From contig CALFUT010000022.1 of NCBI GenBank assembly GCA_937929805.1, positions 1 to 64,000 on the forward strand: a stretch of DNA of 64,000 bases. The letters run 5' to 3'. This stretch comes from an uncultured Pirellulaceae bacterium. Its GTDB lineage: Bacteria; Planctomycetota; Planctomycetia; Pirellulales; Pirellulaceae. Below are positions 19,111 to 27,158 of this stretch, one piece after another (the first letter of the stretch is position 1; every line of letters begins with the position of its first letter). Both the position numbers and the translations under genes were made by a program. The notes beneath the pieces were generated by a model. The model was given only the letters and a program-made list of their open reading frames with translations, searched no databases and was not told the origin of the DNA.

Positions 19111-19252
19111 GTTGTTTCAACACACACGCTGGTGCTGGAAAATCGGCATCGGATAACCACCGCCACAACGTGCGCACGGCGATCCCTTAGCCCTTGATGG
19201 GTACATTCACCTCGAACGCGCTCGTCCCTCGCAGACCAACGTTCGACATCCA

Positions 19253-19477
19253 AAACTGGCAGGTATTCTGACTCTTGACTTATCGCTGCGGCCTTCTCAC
19301 CCGTCTTTGTTCACCTAGAACAACGGTCGGCAATGGCTTTTAGATTCGCAGCGATTTGGAATTCGATCGAAGCGTGTTCGACACGAATTCTATCAATTAC
19401 AGCGGCGGGGCCGTTCGGGGATTTCACCCAATTCCCTCTAACCGACCGCGAACAGGCGATCGATCACCAGCTTTGTG
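19253..19477 (-). ncRNA. Cobalamin (B12) riboswitch upstream of DUF1559 gene
   Basis: Read on the minus strand, this leader contains the conserved cobalamin-element blocks in the right order. They are GGTGATCGATCGCC with GGTTAGAGGGAATTGGGTG (about 19470-19425), then AATCCCCGAACGGCCCCGCC followed by GCTGTAA (about 19423-19395), AAGCCATTGCC (about 19340), GGTGAGAAGGCCGC (about 19300), and the B12 box GAGTCAGAATACCTGCCAG (about 19273-19255). The last differs from the consensus AGCCAGGAGACCTGCC at only a few positions. It ends about 140 bases before the DUF1559 start. Boundaries are by eye. Confidence 0.92.
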
Positions 19478-19882
19478 GAAGATCGGATCATAGTCGACGA
19501 TCAAACCCCAGTCAAAGAGTCATACTCCCTGCCATTAGGGCTGTGCCATCCACCGAATAGCCGATTCCCTTTTGCACTCGCTTTGACAACACCAAACAAA
19601 GCACCGCCACTTCGCAGGTCCGGTTGTTCCGTTTGTACCGATCTCAACAGCCTTTTTGCCAATCGGTCGAGACCCGAAAACTTCCGTTCTGCATAATTTT
19701 GGCCTCGCAACCATCCAAGCGAGCTAGATTTCGTGCACCCCTTAGCGTCATTGTTGCGGGAATTGATATCCCCGCAACATCTGGGAGTCCCCTTCGGTGA
19801 GCTGTTACCCCCCACCCTGAAACGGGTACACGGACTCACGCAAGATTAAAAACTTAAGCGATCATTTTGACTTAGTCATGTC
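19478..19882. other. Divergent intergenic region
   Basis: About 400 bases between the riboswitch and the HAMP-type gene. One clear hairpin is present at 19752-19779 (GTTGCGGG, 10-nt loop, CCCGCAAC) without a T run. Promoters for both directions should lie here. The minus-strand frame 19501-19839 shows no domain. Confidence 0.4.
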
Positions 19883-20365
19883 ATGAAAAACAAATCGAAC
19901 AAACGATGGCGTCTGCTCGCAGACTTCTCCACCCAAGGACCCATTTGCCTGCGAATCATTTGTTATTGGCTCGTATGTCAATTCGCTTGCATCGCAACCA
20001 TGCTCGGCTTGGCAAGTCTGGATTCATCGTCCGACTCGATCTTCCAAGATTTAGTTGGCCTTCTTCCGATGACCTTCGTCGTTTCAGCCTGCCTACTGGC
20101 AGTAGCTCTACTAGACGCCCTGATATTCACGAACCGATTCGCCGGCCCGCTGCTTAACTTCCGCAGAAAATTCGCGAAGCTGGCCGAGGGGGAAATTCCA
20201 GAAGAGCTGCTTTTCCGTGGTGGAGACAAATATCGGGACATTGAGAAAAACTACAACAAACTGCGAACCCGCATGCAACGGCTTGAGGAACTGCAAAGGG
20301 ATACGGGCGGCGTAGACAGCAGCTTGAACGAAATCACCGACCGCAAAGTCGTATCAAGCAGCTAG
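19883..20365 (+). CDS. Membrane protein with two helices and a HAMP-like domain
   Basis: A 160-residue protein. Two transmembrane helices (about 22-45 and 55-82) are followed by a stretch matching a HAMP linker: FTNRFAGPLLNFRRKFAKLA, then EGEIPEELLFRGGDKYRDIEKNYNKL, and a short coiled coil. It has no kinase, methyl-acceptor or cyclase domain after the HAMP, so it is a stand-alone HAMP protein. It sits 107 bases upstream of the first TadE-like gene on the same strand and may be transcribed with that cassette. A signalling or assembly role for the Tad cassette is inference only. Confidence 0.7.
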   Translation: MKNKSNKRWRLLADFSTQGPICLRIICYWLVCQFACIATMLGLASLDSSSDSIFQDLVGLLPMTFVVSACLLAVALLDALIFTNRFAGPLLNFRRKFAKLAEGEIPEELLFRGGDKYRDIEKNYNKLRTRMQRLEELQRDTGGVDSSLNEITDRKVVSSS

Positions 20366-20472
20366 AAATATTCCAAGTCAAAACAATTCAAGTCACTACA
20401 AGATCATCGTCACATCAACATCACTTAATCCACTCGTGTTCAATCGAAAATTGGCAACTCAAAGGTCTTCCC

Positions 20473-20952
20473 ATGCCATTTCACCATTTCCACAAAACAA
20501 GTAAGCGCCCGATCGTTCGTGCGCCGTCGAGGAATTCCCGTAGTCAGCAACGCAACTGCCGAACCGGCGCGACCACCATCGAAATGGCCATGGTCGCGCC
20601 GTTCGTGTTTTTTCTAATTTTCGCATCAGTCGAATTCTCTCGAATGATGATGATCAAACAGGCACTGACCAACGCGGCTCGCGAGGGCGCGAGACGCGCG
20701 TCGTTGGTGACCGCCCAGAATTCTGATGTCGCTGACGCGGTTGTGCGAGACATGCTTGGCCCGACCATGCAGCACGCTGACGACCCCGACATCTTGTTTG
20801 TCAAATTCGACTATCCAAACGGTAGCAATGCACAGTCAGGTGACCGGATCACAGCACAGGTGAGCGTTAACTGCTCGGACGTTTCATGGGCCGCAGGACC
20901 GTTTTTTGGGCAAGCTCGAATATCTTCGATGGCCTCGATGGTGCGTGAGTAA
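20473..20952 (+). CDS. TadE-like pseudopilin protein (first Tad cassette)
   Basis: A 159-residue protein with the TadE signature: a basic leader of about 35 residues, then GATTIEMAMVAPFVFFLIFA and SVEFSRMMMIKQALTNAAREGARRASL. The Glu five residues after the processing site and the AAREGAR motif are typical. TadE-type proteins are prepilin-peptidase-processed pseudopilins of tight-adherence (Tad/Flp) systems or related secretion machines. The ATG has AAAGG eight bases upstream. It is the first gene of a TadE-TadE-TadG cassette; no TadA ATPase, secretin or Flp pilin is encoded nearby. Confidence 0.88.
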   Translation: MPFHHFHKTSKRPIVRAPSRNSRSQQRNCRTGATTIEMAMVAPFVFFLIFASVEFSRMMMIKQALTNAAREGARRASLVTAQNSDVADAVVRDMLGPTMQHADDPDILFVKFDYPNGSNAQSGDRITAQVSVNCSDVSWAAGPFFGQARISSMASMVRE

Positions 20953-21107
20953 ACGCTGTCCAAGATTTAGATCCTCACAGCCAACTACATTTTTGACCAA
21001 TCAAATTTATTTAACTCAGACTGGCGAACAGCGGTTTCCATTGGGCAGTCACTGTTCCGCGAATATCAGAACCCGAGAATCCGAAAGTCTTATCACGAGA
21101 ATTGACC

Positions 21108-21578
21108 ATGAGAATTAAATGTCGTCAGCAGCGGTCAAAGACGGGTCGCTTTCGACGCGCGACAGCCGCCGTCGAGGCCGCCATCGTCATGCCGGTCTTG
21201 ATTTTCACGACTTTGGGTGCGGTTGACATCGCGCAGTACATCAACTTGGCACAATCCGTATCTAACGCCTCCCGAGAAGCAGCTCGCATGGCCAGCCGTG
21301 ACTCCACCGTGTCTGCGGACCAGATCGACACGTTGACGAAGTCATATTTTTGCGAAACGTTCCCGACGTTATCGGAAACGGAATGCGATAAAGCGACCTC
21401 CATCGTCGTCCGAGATGGAGACAACAAATTAATCACCGGCAGCGACCTGAACTCAATCGCCTCCGGTGACCCAGTTTCAGTCACCGTCGAGTTTGACTTT
21501 GCTACAGTGCGTTGGCTCAATGCTTTCAACTACAGTCCGGGAGCTAACATCTGCACCACCGTCGCTCGCCGTCAGTGA
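21108..21578 (+). CDS. TadE-like pseudopilin protein (first Tad cassette, second copy)
   Basis: A 156-residue TadE family protein: a basic leader, then TAAVEAAIVMPVLIFTTLGA, VDIAQYINLAQSVSNASREA and ARMASR. The ATG at 21108 is preferred over the TTG six bases earlier. The remainder is a small periplasmic domain with two cysteines (in YFCETFP and ETECDKA) that could form a disulfide. It is spaced 155 bases from the upstream TadE gene and 89 from the TadG-like gene, so the three probably form one transcript ending at the terminator at 22793. Confidence 0.88.
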   Translation: MRIKCRQQRSKTGRFRRATAAVEAAIVMPVLIFTTLGAVDIAQYINLAQSVSNASREAARMASRDSTVSADQIDTLTKSYFCETFPTLSETECDKATSIVVRDGDNKLITGSDLNSIASGDPVSVTVEFDFATVRWLNAFNYSPGANICTTVARRQ

Positions 21579-21667
21579 CTGCGTAGGCCCCAAGCCTTCA
21601 GAGAATCAACTTCAACTTAGAATCTGACATCAACTGATTTATGCCACGTGAAAACCCGGAGTCTACC

Positions 21668-22747
21668 ATGAACTATCGAACAACCGTCGAACGTCGAGGA
21701 GCCACTGCCATTCTCATGGCCGTATTAACGGTTCCGCTGCTAGGGTTACTTGCCTTCGCTGTGGACTATGGCTATCTGCTTTATCTTCGCACAGACATGC
21801 AACGCGTCGCCGATCAGGCGGCACTCGCTGCCGTCAGAGAATTGGTACCTGACCCATTTGGAGACCAAAATCTTGATACCGTCCGTGACGTCGCCAAGGA
21901 ATATGTTGAGCGAAATTTTGGCGAACAATACACCGTCAATGATTCGGATATTACAATTGGTCGCTTCGAACCTTCAACAATTTACTCCGGAAATCCGCAA
22001 ATCCTGACCGACGGGATCGCAGACACCGTCCGAATTACCTTGCGCCAAGACGAGGACACCAACGGTTCAATTACCCTGTACTTCGCGCGCCTCCTCGACA
22101 AGAACCAACAGGATCTATCGGTCGTATCAACGGCCGCATTGCAGAAAGCAAGATACCTTGCACCCGGCACTGATTTGCTACCAATCGCAATCTCAACTCA
22201 GGCCTGGAACCGACTTGATCCGGGAGACGAGATTTCGATTTATGGTGATGGCAGACTTACAGATGATCGAAACAAGGCTATCCCTGGCAACTGGGGAACG
22301 ATCGACGTAGGTGCAAACTCGAACAGCACACGAGACCTCAAGGATCAGATCAGCAACGGCCTTTCCCAGTCCGATTTGAATGACTTGCATCGGCAAGGTA
22401 CCATCCCAACGAGCGAATACATCGACAGCCAACTCGATATTGAAGTGAACGGTGACACGGGATTCTCGGGGGGATTGAAAAATGCCTTAGAGCCCGAAGT
22501 TGGTAACACAAAACTGATTCCGATTCACAAGGGCAACCTCAACGGCAAAGGTGGAAACTTGAGCCTCGAAGTGGTTGAGTGGGGTGTCGTCACCATTACG
22601 AATGTCCACTTCAAAGGTGGCAAATCTTCACGACTTAAAGTTCAGAAAGCTTACATCTACGACCAAGACCTGCGTCCGCAATTGGATTTGAGTGATACGT
22701 CCGATGTTATCGAAGGAGCCTACACCGGGTCAGTTTTGATTCAGTAG
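21668..22747 (+). CDS. TadG-like pilus-assembly protein (first Tad cassette)
   Basis: A 359-residue protein. The N-terminal module is typical of TadG/TadE_F: RRGATAILMAVLTVPLLGLL, AFAVDYGYLLYLRTDMQRVA and DQAALAAVREL, where the hydrophobic helix is followed by the 'D.g.l...r..lq.aaDaAALA' pattern. The periplasmic part contains a region on abnormal-position strands (LLPIAISTQAWNRLDPGDEI) shared with other planctomycete TadG homologues. The ATG at 21668 has GGAG six bases upstream; an in-frame ATG nine codons earlier lacks a ribosome-binding site. Unlike the second cassette's large protein it has no von Willebrand A domain. Confidence 0.85.
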   Translation: MNYRTTVERRGATAILMAVLTVPLLGLLAFAVDYGYLLYLRTDMQRVADQAALAAVRELVPDPFGDQNLDTVRDVAKEYVERNFGEQYTVNDSDITIGRFEPSTIYSGNPQILTDGIADTVRITLRQDEDTNGSITLYFARLLDKNQQDLSVVSTAALQKARYLAPGTDLLPIAISTQAWNRLDPGDEISIYGDGRLTDDRNKAIPGNWGTIDVGANSNSTRDLKDQISNGLSQSDLNDLHRQGTIPTSEYIDSQLDIEVNGDTGFSGGLKNALEPEVGNTKLIPIHKGNLNGKGGNLSLEVVEWGVVTITNVHFKGGKSSRLKVQKAYIYDQDLRPQLDLSDTSDVIEGAYTGSVLIQ

Positions 22748-22792
22748 ATATCGAGAGATCGGAAACTAAATTCCGTTAACCAAAACTTCCAA

Positions 22793-22826
22793 GGCAGCGT
22801 CTCATCTAGACGCTGCCTTTTTTTTT
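22793..22826 (+). terminator. Intrinsic terminator of the first Tad cassette
   Basis: A perfect 10-bp stem (GGCAGCGTCT / AGACGCTGCC) with a CATCT loop is followed directly by nine T residues, 45 bases after the TadG stop. It is a textbook rho-independent terminator. Confidence 0.95.
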
Positions 22827-22904
22827 GTGCGCGGTCAGGGCAGAATGTCCACCCACTAACGTCCATTACTCGCTATTTCGAAACAACTTTCAAGCCAACG
22901 GCCC

Positions 22905-23606
22905 ATGAATATTCTTGTGACCAATGATGACGGGTGGGCTGCAACAGGGATCGCTCGGCTGGCTGACGTTGCAGCGCAGTTTGGATCGGTCACCGTGATC
23001 GCGCCAGCAGGGCCCCAGTCGGGAATCAGTCATCAATTGACGATGGGCCGTGCGATGGAGCTGGTCGAGCACAAACCAGACTGGCACTCACTTGCTGGAA
23101 CACCGGCCGACTGCATCCGGTTTGGTTTGCATCATTTGAGCCGAGAATTTGATCTGGTTCTTTCCGGAATCAACCACGGAGCCAACTTAGGGGTCGATGT
23201 GTTTACCTCAGGCACCGTTGCTGCGGCTCGCGAGGCCAACTTCCATGGCGTGAGCGCCATCGCTTTTTCGCAGTATCGCACCAGCATGAGCTCGGACAAC
23301 TTTGATTGGAATCGGTCAGCAGCATGGACGGCCAAGACGTTACAACATTTACTCGTAACGCTTGATCAAAAACCTAAACCGGCCAGCCCAGCGCTGATCA
23401 ATGTCAACTTGCCGGATCCAGATTCGTCCGAACCTGCACCGCCGGCGATGGTCGAGTGCCAGACGGATCTTAGTCCGTTGCCGACCGAGTATTCGCGGTC
23501 GGGGAACCGAGTTCAGTTCGCGGGACGGTACCAAAATCGAACTCGCGTTGCTGGCCAAGACGTTGCCGTTTGCTTCGGCGGCAAGATCGCAATCAGCTTT
23601 TTGTAA
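22905..23606 (+). CDS. surE: 5'/3'-nucleotidase SurE
   Basis: A 233-residue SurE family phosphatase that dephosphorylates nucleoside 5'- and 3'-monophosphates (and short polyphosphate in some species). The metal site is intact: MNILVTNDDG at the N-terminus gives the Asp-Asp pair, APAGPQSGISHQLT supplies the Ser/Asn region, and LVLSGINHGANLG supplies the conserved Asn. The GTPADCI loop is also typical. Length is normal (about 230-260). It follows the Tad terminator and is probably a single-gene unit. Confidence 0.95.
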   Translation: MNILVTNDDGWAATGIARLADVAAQFGSVTVIAPAGPQSGISHQLTMGRAMELVEHKPDWHSLAGTPADCIRFGLHHLSREFDLVLSGINHGANLGVDVFTSGTVAAAREANFHGVSAIAFSQYRTSMSSDNFDWNRSAAWTAKTLQHLLVTLDQKPKPASPALINVNLPDPDSSEPAPPAMVECQTDLSPLPTEYSRSGNRVQFAGRYQNRTRVAGQDVAVCFGGKIAISFL

Positions 23607-23930
23607 CGGATTGGCAAATCTCCAACCGAGCACCGTCTGAATGGCGAGGCGTGGCCGGGAAGGTGAAGCGTGGTCGGGAGGGCGAGGCGTGGTCGGGAAG
23701 GTGAAGCGTGGCCGGGAGGGTGAAGCGTGGCCGGGAGGGCGAGGCTCCGTCCGAGCCGCGCGGAGGAACAAGCTCAAACATGGAAACCGCGAGAGAGTAC
23801 CCAGCCTAACTTAATTTATTGCTTATTGATTGGATGGGGTGCGGGCGGAGCCTTACCCTCCCGATGACGGCGCGGCACACCCTCCCGATGAAGGCGCGTC
23901 ATCAACCTCCCGAACATCGCAAGCCACTTA
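23607..23930. other. Intergenic repeat region between surE and the RND pump gene
   Basis: About 320 bases between two convergent genes, largely made of tandem 19-bp repeats and REP-like palindromes (listed separately). No gene and no conventional terminator is seen. The repeats may serve as a bidirectional transcription stop. Confidence 0.5.
23642..23920. repeat. 19-bp tandem repeats plus inverted REP-like units
   Basis: Five consecutive 19-bp units (23642-23736) alternate between TGGCGAGGCGTGGCCGGGA-like and AGGTGAAGCGTGGTCGGGA-like forms. They run into a full REP-like unit GGGCGAGGCTCCGTCCGAGC (about 23737-23756). After 80 bases, inverted copies appear (GGGCGGAGCCTTACCCTCCC at about 23841-23862, then two short CCTCCCGATGA-type units to about 23920). 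The core matches the palindromes at 10138 and 47745. Confidence 0.8.
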
Positions 23931-26900
23931 TTAAAACGATTCGTCGCGAATCGCATCGATGCGGTCGGGGCCGAAGAAGTAAAACATGCCGGGGCGAATT
24001 AGAAACTCGCACAACGTCGAGGTGAATAGACCTCCCACCAAAACCGTCGCCACCGGATACAGCAACTCGCGGCCGGGCAAATGAGACGACCAGATCAGCG
24101 GCAACAAACCAATCGCCGTGGTCAGCGTTGTCATCAAGACGGGCGTCAGTCGCTCCAGACTTCCGGCCAGAATTGACTGCTGAGTAATCGCGCCGCCGTC
24201 TTCGGTCTCGTGCAAGTAATTCGACACCAACAGCAACCCGTTTCGCGCGGCGATGCCGCCAAGCGAAATGAAGCCAACCATCGCAGACACCGTCAACGAC
24301 TGATTAGTCAGCCACAACGCAAAAACGCCACCCACAAATGCCAGCGGCAGCGAGTACAAAATTTGCAATGCGATGCTGAACGATTGATAGACCGAGTACA
24401 ACACGAACAGAATAGCCAACACCGCGACGGCGCTCAGGATTAGAATCCGCCGCGTCGCAGCCTGCTGTGCTTCGAATAAACCGCTCAAATGGACGTGGTA
24501 TCCTTCGGGCAATTCGACTTTTTGGTCGATCGCATTTCGAATTTCCGCGACCGCACTTTCTAGGTCTCGCCCATCCGTATTGACGCGAACAACAATCCTT
24601 CGCCTAGCGTCGTCGCGTTGGATCGTGTTTCGGCCGGCTCCGTTGCGAACGGTCGCCAAAGTAGCCAAAGGCACCGAACCTTCGTCAGGCAAATCAATCG
24701 CCAATCGCTTTAGCTCCTCGACATTCTGGCGATATTCGTCCGAAAATCGCATCACTACATCAAACGAGCGCTCTTGTTCAACCATCGTCGACACGACTCG
24801 ACCCCGCATTGCCGTCTCGACGACTCGCAACACATCTTCAGCGTTCAACTTATAAGCCGCCAGCTGTGCGTAGTCGGGAATGACCTGCAACTGTGGCACG
24901 ACTTGCTGCTGTTCAACAAACGGAGGCTTCAGCCCATCAATGGTCGCGATCGCGTCTCGCAGCTCGTTCCCTTTTCGAACGAGCGTATCCAGATCGTCAC
25001 CGTACAACTTCACCGCGATCTGAGCCGTCACGCCGGAGAGCATGTGGCTGATCAAATGGGCGATCGGTTGCTCGGTCTCGTTCTGAACGCCCGGAATATC
25101 CGTCGCCAATTCCCCGATGCGTTTCAAACTTGCTTCACGCCCAATCTGAGCATCTTCAATCGGCGTGATCGTGTACTCGGTCGTGTTGACTCCCATGATG
25201 TGTTCGTCGTTCTCCGCGCGGCCGGTTTTTGCGGTGAAGAATTTGATGAATTGTTCTTTGCCGTTTTCGCTTTCTCCGCTGTCAGAACTATTCACCTCAT
25301 TCGTGTCTTGCTTCACCAACCCTGACAACTTCATCGCGGCCAGTTTCGAGATCTCGCTAGACGTCGACAACGATGTACCGGGTTCGGCGTAGAGATTCAG
25401 CTGCGTCGCGCCTTCGTCAAAGGTCGGCAGAAACTCCTTGCCCATTTGAACCACAAACAGGCAACTGAGCACAATCGCCACCAGACTAGACAAAAACAAC
25501 GCGGAGAAGCCAAACCGAGTCATGCTAAGTCTGACAAGAGGCGACACGAATGCCTTGATTGCCTGAACCAAAAACGTGTCGGATCGTTGAACGCTTGAGC
25601 CGCCGCGTTTTCCGGTTTTGGACAACAGCAACCAAGAAAGCACTGGCGTCAGCGTCAGCGACACGGCCGTTGAAGCCAGAATCGAAACGATGTAAGCGAC
25701 CCCCAGCGGCACGAACAACCGGCCCGTGATCCCGCCAAGAGCGAACACTGGCGCAAATGCCAAAATCACCAAGACCGTGCTGAAGATAATCGAATTCCGC
25801 ACTTCCACGCTGGCCGAATAGATCACTTTCAGTACCGGCTGGGGCGAATCACTGGCCGAGTTCTGTCGCAAGCGGCGGTAGATATTCTCGACGTCCACGA
25901 TGGCGTCATCGACCAGCTCGCCCAAGGCGACGGCAATCCCTCCAAGGGTCATGACATTGATTGACAATTCAAAGTAGCGAAACACGAGTGCCGTGATCAC
26001 GATCGAAACCGGGATCGTGACCAATGTGATCACGGTCGTTCGCACGTTTAGCAAAAACAGAATCAGGACAATGATCACCAACACCGTTCCGTCGCGCAAC
26101 GCGTCGACGACGTTACCGATCGAGGCATCGATAAAGTCACTTTGCTGATAAGAGACCTCCAGCCGAACGCCTGCGGGCATCGCGCCACGCATTTCATCAA
26201 TTGCTGTTCGAATCGCATCCGAAAGCGCTCGCGTATCGGTTGCCGGTTGCTTCTGAATGGTCAACACAACGGCCGGGAATCCGTTGATCGCGGCATCGCC
26301 TCGCTTGGGCTGGCCGACAGGTTCGATTTTCGCCACGTTCTCCAGCAAGATGGCTCGATCGGTGTCGCGTCCCACGACGATCGACTTCAGCTGATCCACA
26401 TCTCGCAACCGCCCGATACCCCGAACCAAAAACTCCTTCGCGTTCCGCTCAATGAAACCGCCGTTGACGTTGTAGTTACTCTGCCGCAACGCGGACTCGA
26501 CGTCTTGCAGCGTCACCTCAAAGCGGTGCAACTCGTGGATGTCGATCAGCACATGATATTGCTTTTTCTGACCGCCCATCACGATCACTTCCGAGACACC
26601 ACGCACGTTTTGCAGCCGAGGCCGAATCACCCAATCGGCCATCGTTCGCATTTCCATCGGCGTGGTAGCGTTTGGATCGTCCGCTGGCAACTCAGTCCAC
26701 AATCCGACCAGCATGATTTGGCCCAGCAACGAAGACAGCGGGGCCAGCCGAGGCTGAAGGTTGGCTGGCAGATTCTGCCGCGCGATACCAAGCCGCTCGC
26801 TGACGATTTGGCGACACCGATAGACATCGCTGCCCCAATCGAATTCCACATAAATGACCGACAGCCCAATGTCCGACTGACTGCGAACGGCAACTTGGCC

Positions 26901-27131
26901 CGGCGTGCCGTTGACGGCAATCTCGATCGGGATCGTGACCAGACGCTCGACTTCTTCCGGGGCCATGCCCTGACATTCGGTAACAATCGTCACGCGAGGC
27001 CGAGTCAAATCGGGCAGCACGTCGATCGGCAACTGCTGGATCGTCATCCCGCCAATCACCAGCAGCGCAACAGCGGCGGCGAGAACAAAGCCCCGTTGCC
27101 GCAGCGCGAATTGGATGATGGCGTTAAGCAT
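23931..27131 (-). CDS. Heavy-metal RND efflux pump inner-membrane protein (CusA/CzcA family)
   Basis: A 1066-residue proton-driven RND pump of the heavy-metal class. The N-terminal helix is followed by LPIDVLPDLTRPRVTIVTEC. The fourth-helix motif GGIAVALGELVDDAIVDVEN carries the acidic proton-relay residues typical of HME-RND pumps. The second half contains FLPTFDEGATQLNLYAEPGT where CusA and CzcA have EFLPPLDEG. Methionine-rich substrate-site signatures of CusA are not obvious, so silver/copper specificity should not be assumed; Zn/Co/Ni or Cu are all open. It is the last gene of a TolC-adaptor-pump operon, 27 bases after the adaptor gene. Confidence 0.93.
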   Translation of the reverse strand: MLNAIIQFALRQRGFVLAAAVALLVIGGMTIQQLPIDVLPDLTRPRVTIVTECQGMAPEEVERLVTIPIEIAVNGTPGQVAVRSQSDIGLSVIYVEFDWGSDVYRCRQIVSERLGIARQNLPANLQPRLAPLSSLLGQIMLVGLWTELPADDPNATTPMEMRTMADWVIRPRLQNVRGVSEVIVMGGQKKQYHVLIDIHELHRFEVTLQDVESALRQSNYNVNGGFIERNAKEFLVRGIGRLRDVDQLKSIVVGRDTDRAILLENVAKIEPVGQPKRGDAAINGFPAVVLTIQKQPATDTRALSDAIRTAIDEMRGAMPAGVRLEVSYQQSDFIDASIGNVVDALRDGTVLVIIVLILFLLNVRTTVITLVTIPVSIVITALVFRYFELSINVMTLGGIAVALGELVDDAIVDVENIYRRLRQNSASDSPQPVLKVIYSASVEVRNSIIFSTVLVILAFAPVFALGGITGRLFVPLGVAYIVSILASTAVSLTLTPVLSWLLLSKTGKRGGSSVQRSDTFLVQAIKAFVSPLVRLSMTRFGFSALFLSSLVAIVLSCLFVVQMGKEFLPTFDEGATQLNLYAEPGTSLSTSSEISKLAAMKLSGLVKQDTNEVNSSDSGESENGKEQFIKFFTAKTGRAENDEHIMGVNTTEYTITPIEDAQIGREASLKRIGELATDIPGVQNETEQPIAHLISHMLSGVTAQIAVKLYGDDLDTLVRKGNELRDAIATIDGLKPPFVEQQQVVPQLQVIPDYAQLAAYKLNAEDVLRVVETAMRGRVVSTMVEQERSFDVVMRFSDEYRQNVEELKRLAIDLPDEGSVPLATLATVRNGAGRNTIQRDDARRRIVVRVNTDGRDLESAVAEIRNAIDQKVELPEGYHVHLSGLFEAQQAATRRILILSAVAVLAILFVLYSVYQSFSIALQILYSLPLAFVGGVFALWLTNQSLTVSAMVGFISLGGIAARNGLLLVSNYLHETEDGGAITQQSILAGSLERLTPVLMTTLTTAIGLLPLIWSSHLPGRELLYPVATVLVGGLFTSTLCEFLIRPGMFYFFGPDRIDAIRDESF

Positions 27132-27158
27132 TTTCGGTGTCGGTGCCTTTTGGCCCGG

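Noticed and set aside
19752-19779. Hairpin GTTGCGGG...CCCGCAAC as a terminator or riboswitch
   Set aside because: No T run follows and no known riboswitch consensus matches; kept only as a note.
23642-23736. Tandem 19-bp repeats as a CRISPR array
   Set aside because: There are no spacers; units are contiguous and degenerate, and no cas gene is near.
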